NCBI GenBank assembly: GCA_026122225.1
Contig: JANEZZ010002660.1
Coordinates: forward strand, 1 to 64,000
Origin: Heloderma charlesbogerti
Lineage: Eukaryota > Chordata > Lepidosauria > Squamata > Helodermatidae
Direction: 5' to 3'
DNA: 64,000 nt
The notes beneath the pieces are model-generated. The model worked only from the letters and a program-made list of their open reading frames with translations, was not told where the DNA came from and searched no databases. This document shows positions 20,645 through 31,149 of the stretch, one piece after another. Every line of letters begins with the position of its first letter. Positions within the stretch are counted from its first letter, which is position 1. Both the position numbers and the translations under genes were made by a program.

Positions 20645-22020
20645 AATGGGCATGGGGTGGTGAGGTGGAAAGGTTTAAACCTTCCCTACCCGCATGTGGT
20701 GGTCCTGATCTGGACTGGACTCCTGGATTCTTACTTTGTGGTAAAAAAAAGAAAGTCAGGATCAGCTGAAAGTAAGGATCATCTGTATTTAACATAGCAT
20801 GTAAGTTCAGCTCTGAGCCCAGTGCAAACTTTTGGGTGATTTTAGCTCTGGATTCTCTTCTCTTTCTTTCTTTTTTTCTTTCTTTCTTTCTTTCTTTCTT
20901 TCTTTCCCTTCCTTCCTTCCTTCCAAAAACAAAACACCCCAGATTAGAAGAAAGGAAAAAATAAAGTCGGTATCAAAACGGGAGCAATTAGATTCATCAC
21001 AGAGGAATAATCAACTCGCTGATGCATTTCCCTTATTAGAGTAGAAACCCGAGTGTAGGTTTTTTCAAAACAGTGGAGGTCAAATTTACTATGAAGGGCA
21101 AGGACCTGTGATTCATTTTCCTTATTCATTATTGTTAACTTTTCACCTTGAACACCAAAGAATCAGAGAGCAAAGGGGAGAAGGAGGGATTGTTTTTTAA
21201 TCCTGCCCAGGCAAGATCTTAAATAATAATGCAACTTTCAGAGCTGGGACTGCTGTCTCAACAAAAGGAAAGGGGGGCCTTTGTGTATACTTGGGAGACG
21301 GGAAGGGGCCTGAGCCAGCAGTAGTCACAGATAAAGGAATTCCGGCCATTATTCCTTGTGATATGGAACTTCCTTTGCCAAGCGGTAAATAGACTCTAGG
21401 TTGTTATGCAAAAGGTGGCGCTGGGGCAAAAGAATAGATGAAATCTTGCACCCATTGAAAGAAAAGTCAATCCCACCTCCCAAGTGACTGATGCTTTCCA
21501 TTTAGAGTGGCTCCCAGAAAATTCTCTCTGCAAATTTTAATTGCAAATATTTTCAGCACATATTAGTGCAGCGGCATGATGATCAATCATCATTTGATAG
21601 CTTGTATACAGTAGTAGCCAGTTTCCAGGAGATGACTTGCAAAGGGGGGTGTCTCCTCCTTCTCCTCCTTCGTTTTTTATTAATTATTTGCCACTTTTCT
21701 CCTTCAAAGTCTACAAAGCAGCTCGCAGTAAAGATCCATAAAATTATAAAATAGGACCATGAATTATAAAGCACGAGAGCGAAAAACCAACAGAAGCAAT
21801 GAGAGCATTTGACTCAAGCCTGATATCACAGCAGTCATTGATAAAAATAGCTTTGAAATCTGAATGTCAAATACCAGCAGCCAAATCTGAATTGCACCCC
21901 CTTAAATTCTTCCAGATTTTAAATTTGGGGATTTTTAAAACTTGTATCAAAAATACTCCCTGTATTTTGGTGCGAGTTGCTTTTCTGAGCATGCCTCTCC
22001 GAGGACAGGTGATTTTTTGA
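20645..22020. other. Mostly unclassified, with microsatellite
   Basis: A (TTTC)n(TTCC)n tract lies at 20856-20924. An L2-like antisense tail (TTTTTATTAATTATTTGCC...) may occupy 21670-21790. Nothing else recognised. Confidence 0.4.
20856..20924. repeat. (TTTC)n(TTCC)n microsatellite
   Basis: Two adjoining tetranucleotide tracts; the phenylalanine/serine-rich ORF across it is a translation artefact. Confidence 0.95.
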
Positions 22021-22775
22021 GTGTGTGTGCATCGGGGAGGAGGAGCTAGAAGCCCCAGAAGCCCAGGGTGCCCCAGACCAGGGACTGCCCCCAGACCCAC
22101 AGGAGCCTGAAACCTCGGGGGAAGTGGCTGCCGGGCCACCCTTGTCAGGAGAGAGGGACTCTGCCTCTGAGGCAGAGGCTGAGCCAACCTGAGGAGCATC
22201 GTCACCTCAAGTGACAGGCTAGCAGGGCTCCTGTGTGAAGGAGTGCTTGCCTCCAGAAGAGGTCTCCTCAGGAGAAAGGGACTCCTCAGGAGTAGGCTCT
22301 GGAAAGGGAGCTCTGCTTGCTGCAGCTGAGCTCTGGGTGGCTCTGGCTGGCCTTGGGCTTAAAAGCCTTCCCTGGAAACCCAGCCAGTGTTGGAACAACT
22401 TGGTCCATCCAGCCTCTGCTGTGTGTCTCGTCTCCCGAATTGTGCCCGATGCTCTGTTTCCTGACCTTTGGGCTGCTCAACAACCCTGCTTCTGGACTGC
22501 CTAACGTACCTGGCTGATTTACTGTGTTTGACCTCTGGCTTGTTATCTTGACTACTCCTGCTGCTACCTGATCCTGAGTCACTGACTGACGGTGTTCTGA
22601 CCTCTGCCTGGATTTTGACCACTCCTGCTTTAGCTTAAGCCTCCTTGGACTAAAACCTGTGTGCTTGACCCTTTGCCTGCCAACTTGGCTACTCTATTGC
22701 ATCGCTCCCTGTGCTTGCTTGCAAGCAGCCAAAACCTGATCTAGAGCAGGGCAACCAGGAGCTGTTGTAACATCT
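22020..22775 (+). mobile_element. LTR-like sequence (candidate)
   Basis: The sequence has the look of a reptile Gypsy LTR: an acidic/proline-rich reading frame (GEEELEAPEAQG...), a TATA-like CTTAAAAGCC near 22358, then a long CT-rich stretch with repeated CCTGAC, CTGACC and TTGACC words. It ends GTTGTAACA near 22772. I could not find a matching flanking duplication or a partner LTR, so this is tentative. Confidence 0.35.
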
Positions 22776-22934
22776 AGTTACATCCGATGCACAGACACAG
22801 CAGAATTGCCTAATTCCAAAGGAGGTTGGAAGGGGCAAGTCTTGAGCTGTGAATCATGCAGGGGTGCAGTGGGCCATGTTCCCTTGTGGGTGTGTACAGG
22901 AGCATTTAATGCGTGAGGTGTGTGTGTGTGTGTT

Positions 22935-23332
22935 TTAATTTGTCCACTTGTGAATCAGCCCAAAAGAGGACATATATCACCAAAAAGGAGGACTAAAGAG
23001 GATGCCAACTTGCATAAAATTCACATATGCTAATTTATATGCATAGATGCAAATTTAAAAATGATTATAATTTAAATAAAAATACAGTCCATCTCACATG
23101 GTGTGGAAGACTGCATCCAGGTGATCTGTGTGCTTTGCTCATTTGGCTGCCCAGGTGCTATGGATGGGCAGCTTCAAGGCCCAGCTCTCCCTTCTGATGG
23201 TTCTTTATCTGTATACCAGACTGACAGTCCTTCAAATAGAGGACATCTTCAAAAAAGAGGACAGTCCCCTGGCAGCTCTTTTACAGAGGACCATCCTCCA
23301 TAAAAGAGGACACAGGGCCACCCTACTTTGGA
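22935..23332 (-). repeat. Unnamed TIR-type repeat, copy D
   Basis: The reverse complement starts AGGGTGGCCCTGTGTCCTC, carries GACTGTCCTC, CAGTCTTCCACACC then GTGAGATGGACT, AAATTTGCATCTATGCATA and TAGTCCTCCTTTTTGGTG, and ends CACTTGTGAATC. It is the best copy for the AGGGTGGCC end. It pairs with copies A-C. Confidence 0.7.
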
Positions 23333-23359
23333 AACTTCTGTATTGTAGAAATTAGGTAA

Positions 23360-23693
23360 TAGTGCTATAAATCCCAAGTACAAACAGCATGATAAAATTG
23401 TCAGGAGGCTGTTTAAATGAGTTAGAGAGAGTTGCCTTTTTAAAAGACTCTGCAATTGTAGGTGGGTTGGGCAAAAGGCAAGTTGGCACCTCTTTCTCAT
23501 TCCATTTACAGAAGCTGATGAGACCGGCAGTTGAATTGTACCCCAACATGATAGACGGGACAGCATTTTCCACTGCACCTAAGGGCAGCAGCAGGCAAAT
23601 GTAGGAGGTGCAGGGTGAGTTGCGTGGCAAACACAGCTGTCCCTTGGCATGTTCCTGCCTCAAGCTAAATAATGGTAGAACCGGCCTTGAACA
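23360..23693. mobile_element. hAT-like MITE of CAGGGCYGGCCC type, decayed copy
   Basis: The right end CCTGCCTCAAGCTAAATAATGG then ACCGGCCTTG parallels the intact copy at 59811-60203. An internal block, GACAGCATTTTCCACTGC, parallels GACAGCATCCTCCACCG there. Confidence 0.5.
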
Positions 23694-24261
23694 GTTGGGT
23701 TTGAAGCTGGGCTTTTGACGGTCCGCTACAGATTAAAGGCAAGTGAGATTCTAGTGTTGGTTTCAGGAAAAAATCTCTCCCTCTGCCCCAGGTCAATGGA
23801 GATACAGAACAGTGAAACCAGATATTCAAAATCATGATCTGGCCAATAACATAGCAAACTGTCAATGTGCAGTTCTTAGAATGGGGATTTGTGTTTGTTT
23901 GTGGCATCAATAAAGCCCCATCTTGTGCATTTGTGAATTGAATCCCATTTTCTTTATCTGAGTTAAGAGGCTTTTTGCTTCAGGAATTCTATTTTCTGAT
24001 ATCCTTGTAAAAGCACAACAGTAAAGACCTTAAACTCATCTGCTTTGGACAAATAATCAAGAAAAGGGATTAGATCCAGATGTTAGCATGAGTTCTAAAG
24101 GAAAGAAAGGAAAAATCTCCAGTGGCTGTTAAATAGAAGGCCTCAGACCTTTTTGGGGTCCTCCGTGTGGCGTGTAGAATCCCTACCATGCTCAAAAGAA
24201 AGTGTTGAACCATCTTCTGGGCTAGGATAGAATGCCTTTATTAGGGCAAAGCCCATGGCTG

Positions 24262-24650
24262 CAGGGCCAGCCCCACCATTAGGCAGAATCATAGAATCAT
24301 AGGGTTGGAAGGGGCCTGCAAGACCATCGAGTCCAACCCCCTGCTCAATGCAGGAAGCCAGATTCCCAGGCGGTCTGCCATCCAAGTAGTAACCAGGGCT
24401 GGCCCTGCTTAGCTTCCAAGATCAGATGAGATCAGGCACAGTTGCTGGGAGGTGACAGCAAGGTGTTGGAGGACAGAGCTGCCCTGTGCCTCCTTAAGCT
24501 CTCCTGCAGGCTTCTGGCATGGTGGAGGATGCTGTCCCATTACCCGAGTTGAAGAAAGATTCAGCTGCTGGTTCAGTAAGCTTGTGAACATGAAATGGGT
24601 GGAAGCGCCATTTTGTTCTTTGCTTCAGGAAGCAGACTGTCTTGGTCCAG
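24262..24650. mobile_element. hAT-like MITE of CAGGGCYGGCCC type, split by 5S/CR1 chimera
   Basis: The left end CAGGGCCAGCCCCACCATTAGGCAG matches the reversed right end of the 59811-60203 copy. The right side ATTTTGTTCTTTGCTTCAGG then CTGTCTTGGTCCAG matches its reversed left end. Between them a 150-bp unit (24286-24440) is inserted. The final CCCTG is missing where a CORE-SINE begins. Confidence 0.75.
24286..24440 (-). mobile_element. 5S rRNA/CR1 chimeric retrosequence (SINE3-like)
   Basis: Read on the minus strand it begins with a 5S rRNA-derived head (24440 to 24361). It lacks about the first 26 nt of 5S but keeps CTGATCTTGGAAGCTAAGCA and GACCGCCTGGGAAT. It passes directly into a CR1 3' end (24360 to 24286) with GGTTGGACTCGATGG and the terminal ATGATTCTATGATTC octamers. 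Head-plus-LINE-tail is the plan of a 5S-derived SINE. It sits cleanly inside a hAT MITE that resumes at about 24440. The 5S part retains the intermediate/C-box region of the internal Pol III promoter, with one change (GGATGGCAG). A chance template-switch product is the alternative. Confidence 0.75.
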
Positions 24651-24862
24651 TGAAGTAGTGGTTACAGTGTTGGACTAGGACTGGGGAGACTTGGGTTCAA
24701 GTCCTCACTCGGCCATGAAGCTCGCTGGGTGACTTTGGGCCAGTTACTGACTCTCAGCCCAACCCACCTCACAGGGTTGTTGTTGTGAGGATAAAAGGGA
24801 GAGGAGGATCATGTATGCCTCCTTGGAGGAAAGGCAGGATATAAAGGTAACAAATAAATGGA
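24647..24862 (+). mobile_element. MIR/CORE-type tRNA SINE
   Basis: Head with AGTAGTGGTTACAGTGTTGG and the B-box GGTTCAAGTCC. The core is GCTGGGTGACTTTGGGCC, then CTCACAGGGTTGTTGTTGTG (shared with mammalian MIR). The 3' end GGCAGGATATAAAGGTAAC-AAATAAAT resembles an L2 tail. A second copy is at 47934-48132. Confidence 0.85.
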
Positions 24863-25124
24863 CAGATAGATAACTGCCACTGCCTTGCCTCAACATCAGC
24901 CTGTTTTAAAATTAGCTGTGTGAGTGTCAAGGAGCGTGAAGAGCGTGTGCTCTGCAATTTTCCAGCTTTTGTAACTAAGTGAGAAGATGTGGAATGGGAG
25001 GTGGTGGACCCTGAGTCAGTCAGTCAGTCAAGCATGCAAGCTTTTATTGTTTCGACCAATGGTTACAACAAGCATACAAAAAACATAGATGAGTAAAATC
25101 AGATAAAACAGATGTTACACGTTT

Positions 25125-25985
25125 TTAATCAGTTTGCAGAGTCAAAAAATTTACTCTATGGCTTTGAGCTGCAAAGGCAGAATTGGCCAGGGCCAGGAGA
25201 GTTGTCTTTTTATGAAATGTAAACAAAAGAATTGTTCTGTCTGAGTTGGACCAGATGGACTTTTTCTCAAAAAATATATCTAAATATTTGGAACGAATTT
25301 GGAAAAAGATAGAACAATAGAACAGATAATGAGGCCGGTCCTCCACTTTGCCACTACAACAAGGGCAAAGTATGGAGGCGTAAGGTGTTTTATTAAAATG
25401 CCCTTCCAAAATTGCCATTTTCATCTGCTGCTTCCTTAGTCATGTTAGAGCTGATCTGAGATGAGGATTAGAAATAAGAATCAAATATCTTTCATATTCA
25501 AAATGATTCTTGATCTTAGCAAACTAGGGTGCTATGTTGTTACTGGAAACTGCACAAAGGTCCAATTGGATAGAAACACTATAAACCCTCTCCTTAAAAG
25601 CCACTTTACTGTGGGCTGTATTTAAGATAGTGAAATACCAGGTAGAGAAGCCATAATAATGACTTTGGGAACTTAATCTCTGAAACCAGGATACTGTATT
25701 TGATGGATTAGCTCTCATTTGCTCTAAAAGACACAATTTGGGTAATCTGGCTGGAGGTGAGAAAAAAGCCTTGAGCCAATAATTAAAGGCTCTAATAATA
25801 ATATTAGTTTTAACTGGCATTACACGGTTTTCCGAGCATAGAAATGAAGCCGGAGAGTACTCCTTGATAAGGACAAGAATCGTCCTTAACAGTTTGTTTG
25901 TAAACAATTCCATGCCGCATGGGATTTGTAAACCCCATAGCTCTCCTCCATATGCATATTGAGAGACTAGTTTTGATTTCAGCAA
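25125..25985 (-). pseudogene. LINE C-terminal region (decayed)
   Basis: Two blocks: 25524-25985 (VSQYAYGGELWGLQIPCGM..., a thumb-like region) and 25125-25424 with CPCCSGKVEDRPHYLFYC, a Cys-Cys-His-Cys pattern typical of the C-terminus of I/Jockey-group LINEs. They lie in different frames, so the coding is broken. Confidence 0.7.
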
Positions 25986-26174
25986 GGTTAGAATTGGATA
26001 GATATGATAACCACCCCTTGTGCACCAAAACTTCAGTCGTCTGTTTTATTGCTGGTTTATCTTTAATTTCAGAGACTTAAAATGGGCGCCCCTGCCTCCT
26101 GAGGATGAAAAAAGAACACCGAAATAGTGATAGGTGGATACTTGCTCAATGGGGTGGGAATCTACTCTCCACTT

Positions 26175-27296
26175 CTATATTGGGGATCTATGTCCAAAGA
26201 CCATAACGTTAGTTTTCCCATAATTAATGGATAATAGCTTGGTGGGAGGGGGATATTCAGCCACTGCTGATAGTAATCTACGCAGACCAATCTGAGTATG
26301 CGAGATGAGGATCAGGTTGTCAGCACAGAGGAGAAAAGACACTTTCCTTTCTTCTACTTTTACTGGAAAAAAATGGGTCACCACTCAAATCAGAAGCTAT
26401 ATCATTTACAAATAAATTAAATAAAAGGGGAGCCAGGACACATCCCTGTTTAACACCTCAAGATCCTGCAGTGTTGTCCAACACACTCCAGCAGGGGAAA
26501 ATCTCACCTGAATATTTGCATTCTTATGTAACAACTGTAGTCAGATCAAGAGGCATCGATCTATGTTTAACTCTGCCAGTTTAACCCATAACCTGTTCCT
26601 ATTAATAGAGTCAAAGGCTGCTTGGAAATAAACAAATGCTACAAACAATTTTTAACTTTCATTGCGTTATGTACTTATTAACCAAATGGTCTAATACAAA
26701 ACAATAATCCATTGTTGAATAACCAGCTCCGAACCTAGCTTGTTCTTTTATAAGAATATTCATAGTAACCCAATCTTCCAGTTTGTTCAGCAGATGTCTT
26801 GCATATAAATTGTCTGCAATATCTATAAGACTAATTGGCCTATAGTTTGAGGGGAGCGTACGATCCCTTTTTTAAAGACTGGAATTACTATAGAAGTGTT
26901 CCATCCCTTTGGGAGGTCGCCAGTTAGATTAATATGGTCAAACAATTTGGCCAAAATAGGCAGCCACCGTTTGATGTTATATTTGTAAACCTCTGCTGGA
27001 ACGTGATCTTCTCCTGGTGCTTTTTTGACTGGCAATGAATTAATTAACAACTCTATCTCTTTATGAGATACAAGGGGCCATAGATCTGTAGTGCAAAAAG
27101 TGGAAGTCAATGGCAGATGTAACTGCAGGATATGGGCATTAAATAGGGTGCTAAAATGTTTCTCCCAATCCGTCTTTGATATTTGAGGGTTTACAATAAG
27201 ATTATCACTATTTAAGCCGCTGTTTATAATCTTCCAAAAGGCTTCCATCTTTATGGATGTGTCCAAACTATGCCAGAGGTGTCTTTGGAATATCAT
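26175..27296 (-). pseudogene. LINE reverse transcriptase (decayed)
   Basis: The N-terminal RT block lies in 26823-27296 (FWKIINSG..., VSHKEIELLINSLPVKKAPGEDHVPAE, GDLPKGWNTSIVIPVFKKG). The palm block at 26175-26384 reads FLLCADNLILIS where a live enzyme has (F/Y)ADD, so the second catalytic Asp is Asn and the aromatic is Cys. Between them the frame is broken, although the 'SKAFDSINRNRLW'-type region can be read in pieces around 26560-26630. It is a dead copy. Confidence 0.75.
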
Positions 27297-27632
27297 TTTC
27301 TTATTTCTAATTAGCTCCCTATATTCTTTTTTTCTTATTTAGAAATATCTTAATTGCTTCAGGGGAGTAATCAGACTTCAATTCCCTAGCATATCTTCTT
27401 ACTGCTGGTCAAGCCTTTCTACAGTCCAGGTCAAACCAACCTTTTTGAGATTGCATAGGGAGCGCTCCATAATTGCTCCTGGTCAAATACAGCTTTAGAT
27501 TTCTCATTATGAAATATATTTGCTGAATTAACATCTAGTTGCAATATGTTATCACGAATGGATAACATCTGCTCCAATAAAAGGGCACTATTAATTGTAT
27601 CGCCAACTAATTCAACTCCGACCTGATACTTT

Positions 27633-28425
27633 TCATGAGCAAAAATCTGAGAACTTCCTTCCTCTCTTAAAAAAAAAAACAACCTCCAACCTCAGAGGCT
27701 GGTGATCATAATGGCCTATAGAGATAACCTCGAAATTGATAAAGTTCCTAATTTTATTCATGGGAACACTCACGGGAATGCTCACATAATCAATTATACT
27801 TTGTCCTCTTATTGATAAATAGGTAAAGTTTCCTGGGGTGCCTTTAGGATAGGACCCATTTAATATTAAATAATTCCTTGTGAACAGGAGCTCCAAAAAT
27901 TTATAACCTCCTAGTTTAACTGTCTTATCTCTCAGAATCTGTGGGAAGACAGCTAATAATTCCTCTTCCTCAATATTTAGATGCCCTGCTAACTTATCTT
28001 TGTTTCCACCGATTCTGGCATTGAATCTCCCACTACTGTAATAATAGAAAGTGGGAATTCATTTTCTGAGTATAGAATCATAGAATAGTAGAATTAGAAG
28101 GAGCCTATAAGACCATTGAGTCCAAGTAATCAAAGGCTGACTCCAATTCAATCCATAATGTACTGTGGGAGGTTCTCATGCTATGTGGGGGGATATAGAT
28201 GTTCATTATGATTAAGGAGAAGCTACTTCCTGACTGCAATCTTACTGTTAATAGGGACGGGGCAACTTCCACCTTAATCTGTTCGGTACCAAGCCTCCAT
28301 TTTTGGTTTAATAGAATAGTAACGCCGCCAGCTGGGCGGTCCCTAGCGGAGAGCTTTTTTGAAGGGAGGATCCAAGTTGTATAACCTTCTAAATAGATCA
28401 TATCTACTTCTGTGTTGGTATCCAC
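27633..28425 (-). pseudogene. LINE APE-type endonuclease (decayed)
   Basis: Two fragments. 28105-28425 has LSARDRPAGGVTILLNQKW and FSLIIMNIYIPPHS (the 'IYIPP' strand after the first catalytic half). 27633-27896 has SIIDYVSIPVSV and ISIGHYDHQPL, where the usual SDH appears as GHYDH. A CR1 tail lies close to the first block. Confidence 0.7.
28073..28125 (-). mobile_element. CR1 3' tail, very short insertion
   Basis: AGAATCATAGAATAGTAGAA then GACCATTGAGTCCAA is the reversed CR1 3' end with its ATTCTATG octamer. Only about 53 bp is present. LINE sequence resumes on both sides. Confidence 0.75.
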
Positions 28426-28543
28426 ATCTCCTGTATACAGATAACATCGTGCTCCTGAAGTAATTTTAGAAATTCTCTATCATATTTGTGGGTATTCCAG
28501 CCTGCAATGTTCCACACTAAAAAAGAAAGGCCCTTCTGTTGCA

Positions 28544-29517
28544 TCAGATCTTGATTAGCGAAGGCTTGTCAGTTACTAGGTGGGGATCTCTTGCTTCTTT
28601 CGGGTCCAGTGATGGAATAGGAGGGTTAATGTGGGATGTACTGGGTAACTGTTTATCCCCATCTTGTAGGACAGAAAAGCTTTTATCCTCACCTTTACTT
28701 GAGTGGAGTGATTCAATCTTATCAACAGAACGAATCATAAAATCATAGGGTTGGAAGGGGCCTACAAGACCATCGAGTCCAACGGTGTGACATGATCACA
28801 TTAGATTGTACTGGGGAGACTGAGATGGTCTCTGAATAATTTGATGTATGGGCCTCATTTGCTCCCAACTCTTCCTTATCCAGGTATCTCATTTGCTGCC
28901 ATCCACACTCCCTATAACTGGGGCAGGATTTAGCCACACCACTTTCCTGCTGGACTTCCTTGAGTATTCTACACTCGCAGAATGAACCTCCACTCCCACC
29001 TGTACCACCCTGTGAGGTCAGGCTTCAGTCCTTTTGCAGGCTGTGCCTTGCTGTGGGCTGATATGAGAGCCCTTGACTGGAAGCTGCTGCTTTACTAGGT
29101 CCCTTAACCCTCCCTCTATCTTTGAAAATACATACAATTGAGTGTGGAAATTTTCTCCTCTAACATTTAAATCCTTCATGGGGTTGATTGCGTTTAGGGG
29201 ATCTGCTGAAAGTGCCTCCTGCTTATGCAAATCAGAACAAGCCTTCTCTCCATCCTGAAAATTCAAAACTTCTAGGCCAGATTTACCTGACTGAACCCTG
29301 TAGCCTGCTTGGACTTGGTGAACAAAATCTCGTTTAGAGATGCAAGTCTCCACAAGATACCTTGCTGAGCTGTGCAAGAAAGGTTGGAGAAATCATCTAT
29401 CAATCGAACCTCCTCCATAGATAGATTACCATGGAATACATCTCTACTATTTATAAAGGTCCCCATACTGGTGGTGCTTTGCAATTTACCCTTGATTGGG
29501 ATATTCTTAGGGTGCAA
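28544..29517 (-). pseudogene. LINE ORF1-like region, 3' part
   Basis: ORFs at 28544-28738, 29018-29377 and 29272-29517 are hydrophilic and low in Cys. The region lies directly upstream of the endonuclease (minus strand), which is where ORF1 belongs. No RRM or zinc knuckle can be claimed by eye. Confidence 0.45.
28732..28783 (-). mobile_element. CR1 3' tail, very short insertion
   Basis: GAATCATAAAATCATAGGG then GACCATCGAGTCCAAC: the same extreme 3' CR1 piece, about 52 bp, inserted into the LINE. Confidence 0.75.
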
Positions 29518-29886
29518 TCCTATGGGGATAGGCGGCCGCCTCCGAACTCGGAGGTGACCACCTATCCAATGCAGGGCAGGAGAAGCACGGAGGGGTCATT
29601 TCCTCTGCGCTTCTCCTGCCCTGCATTTGAGGCTAGACAGAGCAGGGGAGGAGGCTGCCGGACGACACAAAGGATGTGTCATACTGGCATTTCCGCCTTC
29701 CCCGCCCCGGAACGTCCCCCAGAATGCCCCATTTCGGCCACTCCGCATTCCTGTTCTGAGTGCAGAGTATGGGGCCATTCTGCGCTGCCTGCGAGGCAGT
29801 GTGGAAGGGGGGAAAGGTTGGTTCTCTGGAAAACCACATATCCTATGACCTTCTAGCCACTGACTAGCAGCCGTAGGATTGCTCCC
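29510..29886. mobile_element. Harbinger-like MITE, larger type
   Basis: The ends GGGTGCAATCCTATGG and CCGTAGGATTGCTCCC are inverted. Inside, GGAGGTGACCACCTATCC and CTTCTCCTGCCCTGCATTTG recur in relatives at 58424-58866, 59048-59491 and 60596-60819. GC-rich and without transposase. It interrupts the LINE ORF1 region. Confidence 0.75.
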
Positions 29887-30579
29887 TCCAGTAGTTGGTC
29901 TAAGGGGGCTGTTTTAAGTTCCAACACAGGACTTAACTCCACCAGAATGCCAACTGGCGCGGGTCGATAAATGCCATATTATTTGCAGGCTTTTGAATCC
30001 TAGCTCTTGAAGGTCCCAAGGACAGAGCTGGGGAGGTATTTATAAAATGCCTATTAATTCCTATACCCTTCCTCACCAGTAGATCTCTGGCACTATATAT
30101 TGCAGCCTCTACATTTCTTCATGCAAACGTCATAACTGCTCAGGCTGAGATGTAATTATAAACGAGGTATTCGACTTTTATGATATCCTCTGCTGTTCAA
30201 GGAATAGATGTAAAGGATAAAATAAATTTCATGAGATGTAATTTGTGGTTTACTTGGGACAGCTGGCCTATTGGTTTTGGGTAATGTTAAATAACAGCTC
30301 ATGCAATATAATCTGGAATCGCCAAGGTTTGTTAATAGGGAGGATCTCGTACAATATCCTGTCGGGTACCTTCAGTAGGTTACCTTGACTGGAGAGTCAC
30401 CTACGGTCCATGGGTCCTGGTTGTCATCTATCCCTGCATTTGTATTTTGTTGGGATATATTTACCGAAGGATTTGGTGATTTACTTCCTTTCGTCTCTAG
30501 CATCTTGGTCTAGATCCGACACTTAGATACTACCTCTGTTTTTTCTTTCTCATCTAATAATTTGAAGAGCCTCTTGAAG

Positions 30580-31128
30580 TTAAATGATGGTATTTTCTTT
30601 AGATGAGCTGAACTCTTGATATTTTTTGCTTTTCTTTTTAGATCTTTTTACAATCTTTTTAGATTTTATATCTCTTTTGCCATTTATATCTTTCCCTTTC
30701 TTAGTTTTAGGTAACACCTGAAGTGGAGGATCTTCACTGGCTTTGTCTGGTGGGTCATGTTGGATCTTTGGCCTGATCTCATTTATGAAAGAGACGCTGG
30801 GAGTTGTTTTTACCTTGGCCTTTATATTACCTAGCACGATGTATGTTAACGTTGTTAGTAACGCCTTACACTCTCCCAGAAAATTCCTTATCAAGGCTAT
30901 ATCCTCTATCCAAAGGGTATACAGTTGTCTTCAGCTCATGCTGATTACTAAGAAGATTTGTTTAAAAGGGGAGGAGTATACATCCTTACTTTCTTTGGTT
31001 GGAGATAACTTCATATAATGTGAAGGAGAAAATGGTGGTAAATTATTACTCATGAGCTTCTCTGCAGTTTTTAGAGGGGAGCTAGGTGGTTCATTGTCTT
31101 TACTATGTGGGAGAGTCAAGCAAAGCAC
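30580..31128 (-). pseudogene. LINE ORF1-like region, 5' part
   Basis: 30580-30894 is very lysine-rich (GKDINGKRDIKSKKIVKRSKKKSKK), as in nucleic-acid-binding ORF1 proteins. 30931-31128 begins with a Met at 31128 and is Ser/Pro/Lys-rich. It is the probable start of the LINE's ORF1; the two are in different frames. Confidence 0.5.
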
Positions 31129-31149
31129 TAAGGAAACGTGCTTGACCTT

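Noticed and set aside
24361..24440. A functional 5S rRNA gene
   Set aside because: The 5' quarter is missing, there are several substitutions, and it runs directly into a CR1 tail.
29596..29856. Several overlapping GC-rich ORFs
   Set aside because: They all fall within the Harbinger-like MITE and recur, frame-broken, in its relatives at 58-60 kb.
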